DNA of 64,000 nucleotides from Limosilactobacillus pontis. GTDB lineage: Bacteria > Bacillota > Bacilli > Lactobacillales > Lactobacillaceae. Positions 54,938 through 64,000 of this stretch are shown piece after piece. The notes beneath the pieces were generated by a model that did not search any database, was not told where the DNA came from, and was given only the letters and a program-made list of their open reading frames with translations. The DNA lies in the NCBI RefSeq assembly GCF_002940945.1, contig NZ_PNFV01000005.1:62001-126000 (forward strand). Reading direction: 5' to 3'. A program made the translations under genes and the position numbers. Each line of letters begins with the position of its first letter. The stretch's first letter is position 1.

Positions 54938-56359
54938 TTAGTCAATCGTCTTAACCCGCATCAGGTTAGTAGCACCTGGGACACCCAAAGGCACACCAGC
55001 AACGATGATGATCTTGTCACCCTTCTTAGCAAAGCCGAGTTCAACTGCCTTTTCAGCAGCCAGGTCAAACATCTTGTCAGTATCCTTCATTTCGGAAACA
55101 ACGTAAGGTTGAACACCCCAGTTGATCATAAGGCCCCGTTCTACCCGCTCGTTAGGAGTCAAGGCAACAATGTCAGCATTTGGACGGTACTTAGAAATCA
55201 TCTTAGCAGTGTAGCCTGAAGCAGTGTAAGCCACAATGGTGTGGATGCCTAAGTCCTTAGCAGCATTGGCAACGGCAGAACCAATCGTTTCAGTAACATC
55301 GGACTTGTCCCAATCGAAGGTTTCAGTACCGAATTCCCAAAGGTGGTTTTCAGCCTTGATGTCGATGGCGTTCATCATGGCAACGGACTTAACTGGGTAG
55401 TCACCGTTGGCACTTTCACCAGAAAGCATCGTTGCGTCAGTACCATCAAAGACGGCGTTAGCAACGTCAGATACTTCGGCACGGGTTGGGCGTGGATTTT
55501 CTTGCATGGAATCCAGCATTTGAGTAGCAGTGATTACCGGCTTGCCTAATTCGTTGCACCGCTTGATCATGTGCTTTTGAACAATCGGTACATTTTCAGC
55601 AGGAATTTCAACACCCATGTCACCACGTGGAACCATCAGGCCATCGGAAACTTCGATAATTTCTTCGAAGTTGTCGATTCCTTCTTGAGATTCGATCTTA
55701 GGGAAGATTTGAACGTCTTCCATGTTCTTTTCCTTGAGGAGTTCACGAATGTCAAGAACGTCTTGAGCCTTCCGGACGAATGAAGCAGAGATGTAGTTGA
55801 TCTTGTTGTCAAGACCGAAACGAATGTCGCTGCTGTCCTTCTTCGTGATTCCTGGCAGGTTGATGGAAACACCTGGGGCGTTAACACCCTTCCGTGAACC
55901 AAGAACACCGTGGTTCAGAACGTGGCAAACCAGTTCCTTGTTTGCTTCGTCCTTTTCGTCAATCAACATATCAATCAGACCATCGTCAAAGAGAACGTGG
56001 CCACCAACATGCGTGTCGTCGTACAGGCCTGGGTAGGTAACGGCGATCTTGTCGTGGGTACCTTCTAATGAAGCATCCATGGAAATACGAACCTTGTCAC
56101 CAATGTTGTATTCGATCTTACCGTCCTTTTGAACAGTAGTCCGAATTTCAGCACCCTTAGTATCAAGCATGATACCAACGTGCTTACCAGTAATTTCTTC
56201 GGCCTTCTTAACGTTTTGCATCCGGCCCAAGTGTTCTGGGTGGTCACCGTGTGAGAAGTTGAAGCGGAAAATGTTTGCACCCGCTTGGATCAGCTTAACG
56301 ATCGTATCAACATCAGTACTTGCAGGACCAAGGGTACTTACAATCTTGGTTTTCTTCAT
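54938..56359 (-). CDS. pyk: Pyruvate kinase
   Basis: A 473-residue pyruvate kinase that makes pyruvate and ATP from PEP. Conserved sites: K-I-V-S-T-L-G-P-A-S, F-R-F-N-F-S-H-G, the catalytic P-K-I-E and M-V-P-R-G-D-M-G-V-E, and A-T-Q-M-L-D-S-M. It lacks the extra C-terminal domain found in Bacillus forms. The ATG at 56357-56359 follows AAGGAGAG. The pfkA gene usually found next to it is absent. Confidence 0.97.
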   Translation of the reverse strand: MKKTKIVSTLGPASTDVDTIVKLIQAGANIFRFNFSHGDHPEHLGRMQNVKKAEEITGKHVGIMLDTKGAEIRTTVQKDGKIEYNIGDKVRISMDASLEGTHDKIAVTYPGLYDDTHVGGHVLFDDGLIDMLIDEKDEANKELVCHVLNHGVLGSRKGVNAPGVSINLPGITKKDSSDIRFGLDNKINYISASFVRKAQDVLDIRELLKEKNMEDVQIFPKIESQEGIDNFEEIIEVSDGLMVPRGDMGVEIPAENVPIVQKHMIKRCNELGKPVITATQMLDSMQENPRPTRAEVSDVANAVFDGTDATMLSGESANGDYPVKSVAMMNAIDIKAENHLWEFGTETFDWDKSDVTETIGSAVANAAKDLGIHTIVAYTASGYTAKMISKYRPNADIVALTPNERVERGLMINWGVQPYVVSEMKDTDKMFDLAAEKAVELGFAKKGDKIIIVAGVPLGVPGATNLMRVKTID

Positions 56360-56483
56360 AAATGAATCTCTCCTTTTACATTTATGCATCAACTGCGGTC
56401 TGCCAATTGCATCCCTCATTTGCACACTTGTATAATAGCACTTTTTAAAATCTGTGTCTTTAATTTTTGTGCAGAAAGTATCA

Positions 56484-56497
56484 AGAAACCGCTGCCA
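56484..56497 (-). promoter_or_regulatory. cre-like site upstream of pyk
   Basis: TGGCAGCGGTTTCT on the minus strand, 12 of 14 CcpA consensus positions, some 125 bases before the start codon and upstream of the likely -10 (TATTAT near 56430). The location fits activation rather than repression. Confidence 0.5.
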
Positions 56498-56528
56498 CAG
56501 TGAATTTATTCAAAATTCTCATTTAGAT

Positions 56529-59500
56529 TTAATTTTTCAGGCGTTGAAGGACAACGTTATCGGCACCAAACAACTGAACTAATGCCGCTGCGGTCGCCTT
56601 GGACTGGTCCAGCCACTTGCTTCGCTCCTGGAGATGCTTGGCATCCGTCTGAGGGTAATAGAGCAGAACCGGAATATTGCCGTGGTGATTATGCATTAAC
56701 TCATTAAGGGCAGTCATCACCTGCCGGTTGGCCTTATCGGGGAAAACCCGAATCACCCAGCGCTGATTGGGTACTAACTGTCCCTGGAGGGTGCGAGCGG
56801 CCTGGATCCGATCGGCCAGCATCTGAATTCCCCGCCCCGGCCGCACTTCAACTTTACCATGAACTACCAAGACCTGATTGACAGATAACAGGTCAGCAAA
56901 GCGCTGGTACTGCTTTGGAAAAACGGTCACGTCGATGGCTCCCGTTTGGTCGGATCCAGAGACAAACGCCATCGGTCGGTGATCGCGTTTGGTATGGATC
57001 GTCTTGACATGGTTAACAAAGAGAAGAATGGTAGCATTTTTACCCGGCTGCAGGCTATCAACCGTTTGAGCATGAAGAGCCACTTTAAGCCGCCGGTACT
57101 GGCTAACCGGGTGTCCAGAGAGGTAAACCCCCAGGTACTCATTTTCCTTCAGCAGGCGGGTGGTTAACGGAAACTCGTTGCGTCGTGTGATCGTCGACTG
57201 AAGACTGGGGTCATCTTGGAAACTACTCAAGAGCTGGTCGATCCCCGAAACAAGCTCCGGCAGGGCCGTCACCATTTCCGCCCGATTGTAGCCAAGCTGG
57301 TCGAAAGCTCCAGCATAGATCAGTGGTTCGATCAGTTCCGGTTTGCGCCACCGATCATCCAGCCGATTCACAAAATCGCGCAGATCCTTATAGGGACCTC
57401 TGGCGCGCTGTTCGATAATTGCGGCAACAAAGTCACGCCGCACTCCCTTAATATCGGCTAGGCCGAAGTAGATTTGGCCGTTGTGGAGGGTGAATGATTC
57501 CATACTGATATTGATTCGTGGCCCCTGGACAACCACCCCGAGCTTACGAGCGTTTGCGACGTGCTGGCGAAGCTTAGTCAGGTTGGTTTCCGTCCCCATC
57601 AGAGCCGTGTAGAAGGCGTTCGGGTAATGACACTTCAGATAGGCCAACTGGAAAGCCAGCATCGAATAGGCTACCGCGTGCGACCGGTTAAAGCCATAAT
57701 TAGCAAACTGGTCAATGTAGTCAAAGACCTGCTGGGCCCGTTCCAGAGTAAAACCGTTGGCAACTGCTCCCTTGAGGAACTTGTCCCGCATCCCGGCCAT
57801 CACCGATGCCTTTTTCTTGCTCATTGCACGCCGAAGCAGGTCGGCTTCCCCGAGGGTAAAGCCAGCCATCGCTGATGCCAGCTGCATGACCTGTTCCTGA
57901 TAAACCAGGATGCCGTAAGTTGGCGCCAAAATCTCCCGCAGTGCCGGATCCGGGATCTTAAACTTTTCCTGACCGTGCTTACGGGCAATGAAGTGATCAA
58001 TATTCTCAAGGGGGCCCGGCCGGTAAAGGGCATTGACGGCAATGATATCCTCAAACCGGTCAGGATGAAGACTGACTAAAACATTACGAATCCCGCTTGA
58101 CTCAAATTGAAACACACCATCGGTCTGGCCTCGCTGGAAGAGCTGAAGGGTCGCTGGGTCGTTATAGGAAACCTGGGCCAGGGTGAATTCCGGATGATCC
58201 TGATGAATCAGCTGAATGGTGCGGGCAAGGATCGATAGATTCTTCAATCCCAAAAAGTCCATCTTCAACAGCCCGAGGGCTTCAACCGTCCCCTTGGTAA
58301 ACTGAGCCATCAGGAGCCCCTCACCACCGTCCTGGAGGGGCACAATCTCATGGAGAGGTTGTTCAGACAGGAGCACCCCGGCCGCGTGGGTTGAATAGTG
58401 ACGGGGCAGGCCTTCCAACTTCTCCGCCACCGTCATTAGCAGTTGGGCGTCTGAATGGTCATCAATGAAGTTGCGTAGGCGTTGCGAATCACGCAGAGCG
58501 CTAGCTAGGGTCAAGTCATGACCGGCTGGCAAAGTGCCCAGCAGCTCATTGACATCGTAACGCGGCCAGTTGAAGACCCGGCTGACATCGCGAAGAACCT
58601 GCTTGGCACCCAAGGTTCCAAAGGTAATGATCTGACCGACATGCTGGTGCCCATACCGATCGTGAACATATTTGAGAATCTCCCCCCGACGATTGTCCGG
58701 GATGTCTAGGTCAATATCCGGCATCTGAGCCCGCTCCGGATTGAGGAAGCGCTCAAAGAGAAGGTGATATTCCAGCGGGTCAACTTCAGTAATCGCCAGC
58801 GCATAGGCAACTAGCGAACCAGCCGCCGACCCTCGTCCTGGGTCGGTCGTGATGTGCTGACGGTGGGCGAAGTTCATGACATCCCAGACGATCAAAAAGT
58901 AGTCGTCAAAACCCATCTGGTGGATTACGGATAGTTCGTGGGCGAGCCGATCCCGATAGTCCTGCTTGGAAAATCCTGGGGCTACCGGACGCTTCGCCAG
59001 TCCCCGCTCACATAGATCCTGCAGGTAGCTCTGCGAAGACTGCTGGTCTGGGGTGGCAAAATGTGGCAAGACCGGGGCTTTAAACTCCAACTCTACGTTG
59101 CACTGGGCGGCCAGCCGCTCCGTCTGAGCAGCGGCTGAAGCCAGTCCGGCAGCCTGGTAAGCCGCCTGCTCCTGAGCAGCAGTCCGTAAGTAATGGCTTC
59201 CCCGTTTGCGTGCCTGGTCAGCAACGTTCTCCAGCTGGCCTCCCACCCGGATCGCCTGAAGAACCTTGGCAGCAAACTGGTCAGTCGGGTCCAAGTACTC
59301 CACCGATCTGGTACCAACCAGTGATAAGTTATGACTGGCGGCCAAGTCCTGAAGGGTCGCCCGGTGGACCGGGTCCAGATCGGGGTTAATCCCAATCAGC
59401 AAGCTGTCTGAATCGGTCAGCTCGCTTAGCCGTTGCAGAAATTCCCCCGGATGAAGTGCTGAACTGAACAGGCCGGTCTGGGGTGGAACAATGACGAAGA

Positions 59501-59867
59501 GGTCGCCCAATAACTCGTCCACCTGGTCAATAGTCAGTGGGAGTTTCTCGCGGGCCGTCGTCTGGTGGCAAGTGGAGAGATCCATTAGGTGCCGATAGCC
59601 TTGACGGTTACGAGCAATGAAGGTCAGCATCAAGCTGTTGCCCGCTCCATCATCTAACGTCAGCCGCATTTTCATCCCCAGCAGCGGTTTGATTCCTGCA
59701 GCCCGGGCCGCATTGTAGAAGTCGACTACCCCATAGAGGATGTTCTCATCGGTCAGGGCCAGGGATGTATATCCCCGCTCCCGGGCCACCCGAACCAGCT
59801 CGGGAATCCTAATTGGGCTTTGTAGCAGGCTAAATGAGCTTTGCACATCAAGTGGCGTAAAGGCCAA
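56529..59867 (-). CDS. dnaE: DNA polymerase III alpha subunit DnaE
   Basis: A 1112-residue replicative-type polymerase of the DnaE class. The polymerase aspartates are in M-P-D-I-D-L-D-I-P-D-N-R-R. The N-terminal PHP domain reads L-D-V-Q-S-S-F-S-L-L and L-T-D-E-N where active PHP domains have H-x-H-S and D-D-H, so its metal site is lost. The tail has HhH repeats and an OB fold (A-T-I-L-L-F-V-N-H-V). In Firmicutes this polymerase extends primers before PolC. It is directly upstream of pyk. Confidence 0.95.
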   Translation of the reverse strand: MAFTPLDVQSSFSLLQSPIRIPELVRVARERGYTSLALTDENILYGVVDFYNAARAAGIKPLLGMKMRLTLDDGAGNSLMLTFIARNRQGYRHLMDLSTCHQTTAREKLPLTIDQVDELLGDLFVIVPPQTGLFSSALHPGEFLQRLSELTDSDSLLIGINPDLDPVHRATLQDLAASHNLSLVGTRSVEYLDPTDQFAAKVLQAIRVGGQLENVADQARKRGSHYLRTAAQEQAAYQAAGLASAAAQTERLAAQCNVELEFKAPVLPHFATPDQQSSQSYLQDLCERGLAKRPVAPGFSKQDYRDRLAHELSVIHQMGFDDYFLIVWDVMNFAHRQHITTDPGRGSAAGSLVAYALAITEVDPLEYHLLFERFLNPERAQMPDIDLDIPDNRRGEILKYVHDRYGHQHVGQIITFGTLGAKQVLRDVSRVFNWPRYDVNELLGTLPAGHDLTLASALRDSQRLRNFIDDHSDAQLLMTVAEKLEGLPRHYSTHAAGVLLSEQPLHEIVPLQDGGEGLLMAQFTKGTVEALGLLKMDFLGLKNLSILARTIQLIHQDHPEFTLAQVSYNDPATLQLFQRGQTDGVFQFESSGIRNVLVSLHPDRFEDIIAVNALYRPGPLENIDHFIARKHGQEKFKIPDPALREILAPTYGILVYQEQVMQLASAMAGFTLGEADLLRRAMSKKKASVMAGMRDKFLKGAVANGFTLERAQQVFDYIDQFANYGFNRSHAVAYSMLAFQLAYLKCHYPNAFYTALMGTETNLTKLRQHVANARKLGVVVQGPRINISMESFTLHNGQIYFGLADIKGVRRDFVAAIIEQRARGPYKDLRDFVNRLDDRWRKPELIEPLIYAGAFDQLGYNRAEMVTALPELVSGIDQLLSSFQDDPSLQSTITRRNEFPLTTRLLKENEYLGVYLSGHPVSQYRRLKVALHAQTVDSLQPGKNATILLFVNHVKTIHTKRDHRPMAFVSGSDQTGAIDVTVFPKQYQRFADLLSVNQVLVVHGKVEVRPGRGIQMLADRIQAARTLQGQLVPNQRWVIRVFPDKANRQVMTALNELMHNHHGNIPVLLYYPQTDAKHLQERSKWLDQSKATAAALVQLFGADNVVLQRLKN

Positions 59868-60010
59868 GATGCTCTCCTCCTTTCGTATACAGGTTGATTA
59901 TACCAAATCTTTTCGCACCAGCCGCCATGAAACACTCAAATTGGTTTGCCTCTTTCCCATCCCCGGCCCTTTGTGCTAAAATTAAGGAGTTAAAAGAGGG
60001 GATGACTTAC

Positions 60011-60214
60011 ATGAATGCATTATCACGAAACATTATGGCCGGGATCTGGGCACTGATCCTCGGTGAGGTTTTAGCCTACATTACCGGTCAGCTCGAAGGC
60101 ATGACGCCCGACTACACAATGGTTGGGATCCTGGCCGTGGTCATGGCCCTGATCGCTGTTAACGCAGTGACGGCCATCACCGAAAGTGCCAACCCAGCCA
60201 AGAACAACAAGTAA
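60011..60214 (+). CDS. Small membrane protein, DUF2929 (YjzD-like)
   Basis: A 67-residue protein with two hydrophobic segments (residues ~8-25 and ~36-55), starting at the ATG at 60011 with AGAGGGG upstream. An extended -10 TGCTAAAAT precedes it. Members of the DUF2929 family are uncharacterised. Terminator follows at 60228-60264. Confidence 0.8.
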   Translation: MNALSRNIMAGIWALILGEVLAYITGQLEGMTPDYTMVGILAVVMALIAVNAVTAITESANPAKNNK

Positions 60215-60227
60215 GCTAATAAGCAAC

Positions 60228-60264
60228 AAAAAAGATCAGCGATTGATTTCGCTGATCTTTTTTT
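60228..60264. terminator. Bidirectional terminator of the DUF2929 gene and pepT
   Basis: AAAAAAGATCAGCG and CGCTGATCTTTTTT, a 14-bp stem with an ATTGATTT loop and T runs in both directions. Confidence 0.9.
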
Positions 60265-60275
60265 GTATCCGTGGA

Positions 60276-61523
60276 TCACTTACCTCGTTCCACATTCAAG
60301 CGATTAATTTCCAACAGGGTATCAAGCGCCCGTTCCATAGTCTGCAAGGAAACATATTCAAACCGGCTATGCATGTTCTCTCCTCCAGCAAAGAGGTTAG
60401 GGGTCGGCAGACCCATGTAAGAAATTGTCGAGCCATCGGTCCCACCCCGAACCGGGTAGATATCAGGCTTGATATCTAGATTCTCCATCGCTTGTTTGGC
60501 AATTTCAACTACGGCCATGTGGTCCTTGAGAGCGTCCTTCAAGTTGTAATACTGGTCATAGAGCTTCATCGTGATCCGTTTAGCCCCCAGTTCATCATTG
60601 AGGCCGGCCACAATCCGTTCCAGCAGGTGTTTGCGCTCGATAAAGGTCTGTTTATCGTGATCCCGAATCAAGTAGACCATGGCAGCATGATCTACCGTCC
60701 CATCAAACTTGTATAGGTGGAAGAATCCCTGCCGGCCATCAGTCCGTTCCGCCCGCTCATGGGCTGGCAAGCTGTCGTGAAGGTCAATTGCCACCTGAAT
60801 AGCATTGACCATCGTCCCTTTGGCAACCCCAGTATGGACATCGTTACCCTTAATCTCAATCTCTGCCTGAGCTGCGTTAAAGGTCTCATACTCAAGCTCG
60901 CCCAGCGGACCACCATCGACCGTGTAGGCGAAGTCGGCACCAAAGTCCGTCACATCAAAATGATCCGCCCCAGTTCCGATCTCCTCGTCAGGTCCTAGGC
61001 CAATCTTAATCTGCCCATGCTTAATCTCTGGATGCTTCATCAGGTAGGCAGCCATCGTCACGATCTCAGCCACCCCAGACTTGTCATCGGCTCCCAGCAG
61101 GGTTGTACCATCGGTGGTAATCAAGGTGTTGCCCGCATACTTTTTTAAGGAAGGAAAATCAGCGGGGTCCAGCTGGTATTCTCCATCACCGAGCTTAATA
61201 GCTGAGTGCCCGTCGTAATTCTCAATAACCTGCGGACTGACGTTATGGGCGTTGAAGTCCGCTGTATCAACATGGGCGATCAGGCCAATTGTCGGTACTG
61301 GGTAATCGATATTGCTTGGAATCGTAGCCATCAGATAGGAACTCTGCTTATTGATATGGACATCATCCAGACCAATCTGCTTGAGTTCCGTCGCCAGTTC
61401 ATTTAGAAAGGCGGTCTCCTTGGGATCGGACGGAACTGTTGTTGACGCCGGATTTGACCGGGTTTCCGTCTTGACGTACTTCAAAAAACGGGATAATAAA
61501 CCATCATACTTTTCTACAACCAT
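60276..61523 (-). CDS. pepT: Tripeptidase T
   Basis: A 415-residue zinc tripeptidase. Metal and active-site segments are visible: [37 protein letters not shown], and G-G-E-N-M-H-S-R-F. Cytosolic, releases N-terminal amino acids from tripeptides. Monocistronic. Confidence 0.97.
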   Translation of the reverse strand: MVVEKYDGLLSRFLKYVKTETRSNPASTTVPSDPKETAFLNELATELKQIGLDDVHINKQSSYLMATIPSNIDYPVPTIGLIAHVDTADFNAHNVSPQVIENYDGHSAIKLGDGEYQLDPADFPSLKKYAGNTLITTDGTTLLGADDKSGVAEIVTMAAYLMKHPEIKHGQIKIGLGPDEEIGTGADHFDVTDFGADFAYTVDGGPLGELEYETFNAAQAEIEIKGNDVHTGVAKGTMVNAIQVAIDLHDSLPAHERAERTDGRQGFFHLYKFDGTVDHAAMVYLIRDHDKQTFIERKHLLERIVAGLNDELGAKRITMKLYDQYYNLKDALKDHMAVVEIAKQAMENLDIKPDIYPVRGGTDGSTISYMGLPTPNLFAGGENMHSRFEYVSLQTMERALDTLLEINRLNVERGK

Positions 61524-61550
61524 TATCGAACATCTCCTTTGATTCTCACA

Positions 61551-62393
61551 TCACTGCTTGTCTGAGGCCACCATGAACGTGAAGGGATCCGTGTTGATCC
61601 GGTTCTCAATCACCGTGAAGTCCCAGCCGTATTCTTGTTGCCAATTGCGGATCAGAGTCGCCAGTCCTTGTTCGGCTACCGCTTCAATGTGGTGACCCGG
61701 GTCAACGACGGTCAAGTGGTTGGCAATCATGTCGTGAGCGAAGTGGTAGCTTACGTCACCGGTAACGTAAGCATCGGCCCCCTGTTTGACCGCCAGCTGA
61801 TAGAAGTCCTGACCAGCACCGCCCAAGACGGCTACCCGGTGGATTAGCCGGTCCCGATCGGCCGGGTTGGCAACCAGGCGGAGACCGGTAACGTTGAAGG
61901 TCCGCATGCAGTAACGCGCAAAGGCATCTGCATTCATCGAACCGGCAAAGTCGCCAATTCGCCCCATTCCGACCGGCTGTCCGGTAACCGGGTCGCTGCC
62001 GGCAGGTACCAGGGGCTGGCAGTTACTGAGCCGGAGTTTGGCGGCCAGCCAGTCGTTCATCCCCCCATTGGCCGTATCAAGATTGGTGTGGGCAGCGTAG
62101 ACTGTAATCTGGTGAGCTAGCAACTGAGCGTACATGGCGTTCTGTGGATCCCGGGTGTCAAGGTTTTTAGCCGGATGAAACATCACCGGATGATGGGCAA
62201 AGATGAAGTCAACCCCCGAATCGACGGCCTCCTGAACAATCTCTGGACGAACATCAAGGGTCGTCATTAATTTCCTGATTGGCCGATCAGGATTGCCAAC
62301 TTGTAGTCCGACGTGGTCCCACTTCTCGGCCAGTTGCGGGCTGGCAAACTGTTCAAACCGTTGAATCAGGGTGCTACCATTAATACTTGTCAT
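61551..62393 (-). CDS. Nif3-like dinuclear metal center protein
   Basis: A ~280-residue YqfO/Nif3 family protein. Metal-binding residues lie in F-A-H-H-P-V-M-F and A-A-H-T-N-L-D-T and in V-D-P-G-H-H-I-E-A. The large central domain found in Bacillus homologues is absent. The ATG at 62391-62393 follows GGAGG by 9 bases and overlaps the trmK end. Often paired with trmK; exact function unsettled. Confidence 0.9.
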   Translation of the reverse strand: MTSINGSTLIQRFEQFASPQLAEKWDHVGLQVGNPDRPIRKLMTTLDVRPEIVQEAVDSGVDFIFAHHPVMFHPAKNLDTRDPQNAMYAQLLAHQITVYAAHTNLDTANGGMNDWLAAKLRLSNCQPLVPAGSDPVTGQPVGMGRIGDFAGSMNADAFARYCMRTFNVTGLRLVANPADRDRLIHRVAVLGGAGQDFYQLAVKQGADAYVTGDVSYHFAHDMIANHLTVVDPGHHIEAVAEQGLATLIRNWQQEYGWDFTVIENRINTDPFTFMVASDKQ

Positions 62394-63087
62394 CACCTAA
62401 CGCCTCCGCTACTAATGCTAACCGTTTCTTCATCGCAGTAATCCGTTCGACCGGCACGTTCTGGGCCTGTTCAATCTGATTGATAACCGCTCGCTGCCGC
62501 TTAGCATAATCCTGCCATTTGGCAACAAAGACAGGTCCTTTCTCCTCTAACAGGTGGGGACCAAACATCAGCTCATAGTCGCTGTAACAGAACGGGACCA
62601 CTGACGGCTCGGCTACAATGACTTCATAAATATGATCATCCTCACCAACGATCTGTTCAGCCATAATCTGATAACGGTTGACCATCAGCCACCGCCGCAA
62701 ACGATCTTCGCCAACGTTTGGCTGTAAAACCAGTCGCTGGACTCCAGCTAGATGCTGCTTGCCACGCTCTAATATTTCGGCAATCAGGGTTCCTCCCATC
62801 CCAGCGATTACAACAGTATCAATCCGATCAGCGGGCGTGACCGCGTCCAGGCCATCTGCCAATCGTGGCTTAACCCAATCAGTCAGGCCGTGCCCTTTGA
62901 TCTCACTGACTGCGTTCTTGTAAGGGCCCGTAACGACCTCTCCAGCCACCGCATAGCTGATCTTCTTCGTTAGGGCTAGGGCTGCTGGCAGGTAGGCATG
63001 GTCCGAGCCGATATCGGCCATCCGGGCCCCGGCTGGCACATAACTAGCCACCGTGGTCAGCCGTTTTGATAAGTGTTTCTCATCCAC
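62380..63087 (-). CDS. trmK: tRNA (adenine22-N1)-methyltransferase TrmK
   Basis: A 235-residue SAM-dependent enzyme that methylates A22 of tRNA. The SAM motif M-A-D-I-G-S-D-H-A-Y-L-P is at residue ~25, and the N-I-V-I-A-G-M-G-G equivalent reads T-V-V-I-A-G-M-G-G. I chose the GTG at 63085-63087, which follows AGAGGG by 8 bases; the frame is open to 63111. It overlaps the Nif3-like gene. Confidence 0.93.
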   Translation of the reverse strand: MDEKHLSKRLTTVASYVPAGARMADIGSDHAYLPAALALTKKISYAVAGEVVTGPYKNAVSEIKGHGLTDWVKPRLADGLDAVTPADRIDTVVIAGMGGTLIAEILERGKQHLAGVQRLVLQPNVGEDRLRRWLMVNRYQIMAEQIVGEDDHIYEVIVAEPSVVPFCYSDYELMFGPHLLEEKGPVFVAKWQDYAKRQRAVINQIEQAQNVPVERITAMKKRLALVAEALGDDKY

Positions 63088-63126
63088 GTTAACATCCCTC
63101 TTTATTGTCATTTAATTCCAGTATAG

Positions 63127-63162
63127 CAAAAAGCGCCCCCGGCCGTGAGACCAGTGAGCACT
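63127..63162 (-). terminator. Terminator after the aminotransferase gene
   Basis: AGTGCTC pairs with GGGCGCT (wobble pairs included) around a 17-base loop, followed by TTTTTG on the minus strand. Confidence 0.6.
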
Positions 63163-63173
63163 TTTTCAGTAAT

Positions 63174-64000
63174 TTAGTTCAGTTTCTTAACGAATTCACC
63201 GATTCGGTGCAGGCACTCTTTAAGGTCTTCATCAGATGAGGCATATGAGAGACGAACGTAGCCTTCCCCACCTGCTCCAAAGGCACTGCCGGGCGTAACC
63301 CCAACCTTGGCCTCCGTAGCTAGACGCTTAGCAAAGGTAACATCATCCTTGCCGAACTGGTCCGGAATCTTGGCGAAGATGTAGAAAGCCCCCTGCGGCG
63401 TTGACATTTCAAAACCGAGCTTACGCAGGCCATTAACGACCAGGTCACGACGATGTTCATAAGTCTTGCGGAAACCAACCGGATCCTCTCGACCATTGTT
63501 CAAAGCCTCAACAGCAGCAGCCTGAACGTTGTCTGTGACTGTCGTTACCAAGTAGGCATGCATCTTCCTGATGCTAGCCATTATCTGGGCAGGCCCAGTG
63601 ATGTAACCAAGACGGTAGCCAGTCATGGCATGAGACTTGGATAGCCCAGAGATGAAAAGGGTTCGTTCCGGAATCATGGTAGCAATTGAGTAGTGTTTGA
63701 CCCCGTAGACCAGGTCGCTATAGATTTCATCAGCAATCGCGTACAGGTGGTGCTTGGCAATAACCTTCGCCAGGCCTTCCAGCACATCCCGTGGATATTC
63801 ACGACCAGTTGGGTTGGATGGGTAATTAAGGATGACGGCCTTAACGCCCTTACCCTCACGTTCAATGACCGCTTCCAGATGTTCAGGAGTCAGAACAAAG
63901 CCATCCGCAGAAGTGTCAACCTGAACAGCGGTGGCCCCGGTCATGGCAACCAGCGGGAAATACAGGGAAAAGACCGGCGTTGGGATAATGACTTTATCCC
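63174..64000 (-). CDS. PLP-dependent aminotransferase class I/II, partial
   Basis: The frame has no start within the window, continuing past 64000 with D-K-V-I-I-P-T-P-V-F before the internal Met. The PLP lysine is in F-I-S-G-L-S-K-S-H-A-M-T-G-Y-R-L-G-Y, the Asp/Tyr pair in A-I-A-D-E-I-Y-S-D, and the substrate-carboxylate Arg near the C-terminal L-S-Y-A. It belongs to the aspartate/aromatic aminotransferase group; the amino acid preference cannot be read from the sequence. Confidence 0.9.
   Translation of the reverse strand, partial: DKVIIPTPVFSLYFPLVAMTGATAVQVDTSADGFVLTPEHLEAVIEREGKGVKAVILNYPSNPTGREYPRDVLEGLAKVIAKHHLYAIADEIYSDLVYGVKHYSIATMIPERTLFISGLSKSHAMTGYRLGYITGPAQIMASIRKMHAYLVTTVTDNVQAAAVEALNNGREDPVGFRKTYEHRRDLVVNGLRKLGFEMSTPQGAFYIFAKIPDQFGKDDVTFAKRLATEAKVGVTPGSAFGAGGEGYVRLSYASSDEDLKECLHRIGEFVKKLN

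Noticed and set aside
1..64000. CRISPR arrays, insertion sequences with transposase, rRNA or tRNA genes
   Set aside because: None found: no regularly spaced repeats, no transposase-like frames, and no tRNA or rRNA sequence recognised by reading.

Overview
The window reads as chromosomal DNA of a low-GC-lineage Firmicute with a fairly balanced base composition, most likely a heterofermentative member of the Lactobacillaceae (Limosilactobacillus-like). Supporting signs are the gene orders (sufC-D-S-U-B, recQ next to ypbB, scpA/scpB/ribT, rbgA-rnhB-dprA-topA), GGAGG ribosome binding sites throughout, an FMN riboswitch, a methionine T-box, a C69 dipeptidase, and the absence of pfkA between dnaE and pyk. 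All calls come from reading the sequence; no database search was run.

Layout. 1-8996: a partial helix-turn-helix regulator, then the SUF iron-sulfur operon on the minus strand, divergent from feoA-feoB plus a small FeoB-associated Cys protein, so Fe-S assembly and ferrous iron uptake share one intergenic region. 9016-10958: a MarR regulator and a multidrug-type MFS exporter. 11060-14118: a methionine operon (T-box, MetE-like methyltransferase, luxS, metQ and an undescribed 36-codon ORF). 14141-16799: an accessory patch with a frameshifted TraG/VirD4 coupling ATPase, two unrecognised genes, a 193-bp complex inverted repeat that folds like a structured RNA, and a possible small RNA unit. 16890-25880: dipeptidase, pyrophosphatase, Nudix, DUF1836, parC/parE (topoisomerase IV) and divergent plsY. 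25978-34467: epimerase, topA, dprA, rnhB, rbgA, yozE, ypmS, an SGNH hydrolase and degV. 34660-42645: hemolysin III, folA-thyA, ABC-F, cca, a catalytically dead Xer-like protein, a TPR protein and HU. 42840-50477: der, rpsA, cmk, LysM protein, recQ, ypbB, and riboswitch-controlled ribU. 50579-54801: rluB-scpB-scpA-ribT-xerD-cvfB operon. 54938-64000: pyk, dnaE, DUF2929 protein, pepT, Nif3-like protein, trmK and a partial aminotransferase.

Most of the window is housekeeping: chromosome segregation and topology (ParC/E, TopA, ScpA/B, HU), recombination and repair (RecQ, DprA, Xer-like), translation (RpsA, Der, RbgA, Cca, RluB, TrmK, ABC-F) and nucleotide or one-carbon metabolism (ThyA, FolA, Cmk). 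The items most worth a second look are the XerD homologue that has lost three catalytic residues, a second Xer-fold protein that has lost nearly all of them, the structured non-coding region at 16061-16426, a dispersed palindromic repeat family, a Shine-Dalgarno-sequestering hairpin in front of dprA, and the small ORF closing the methionine operon.
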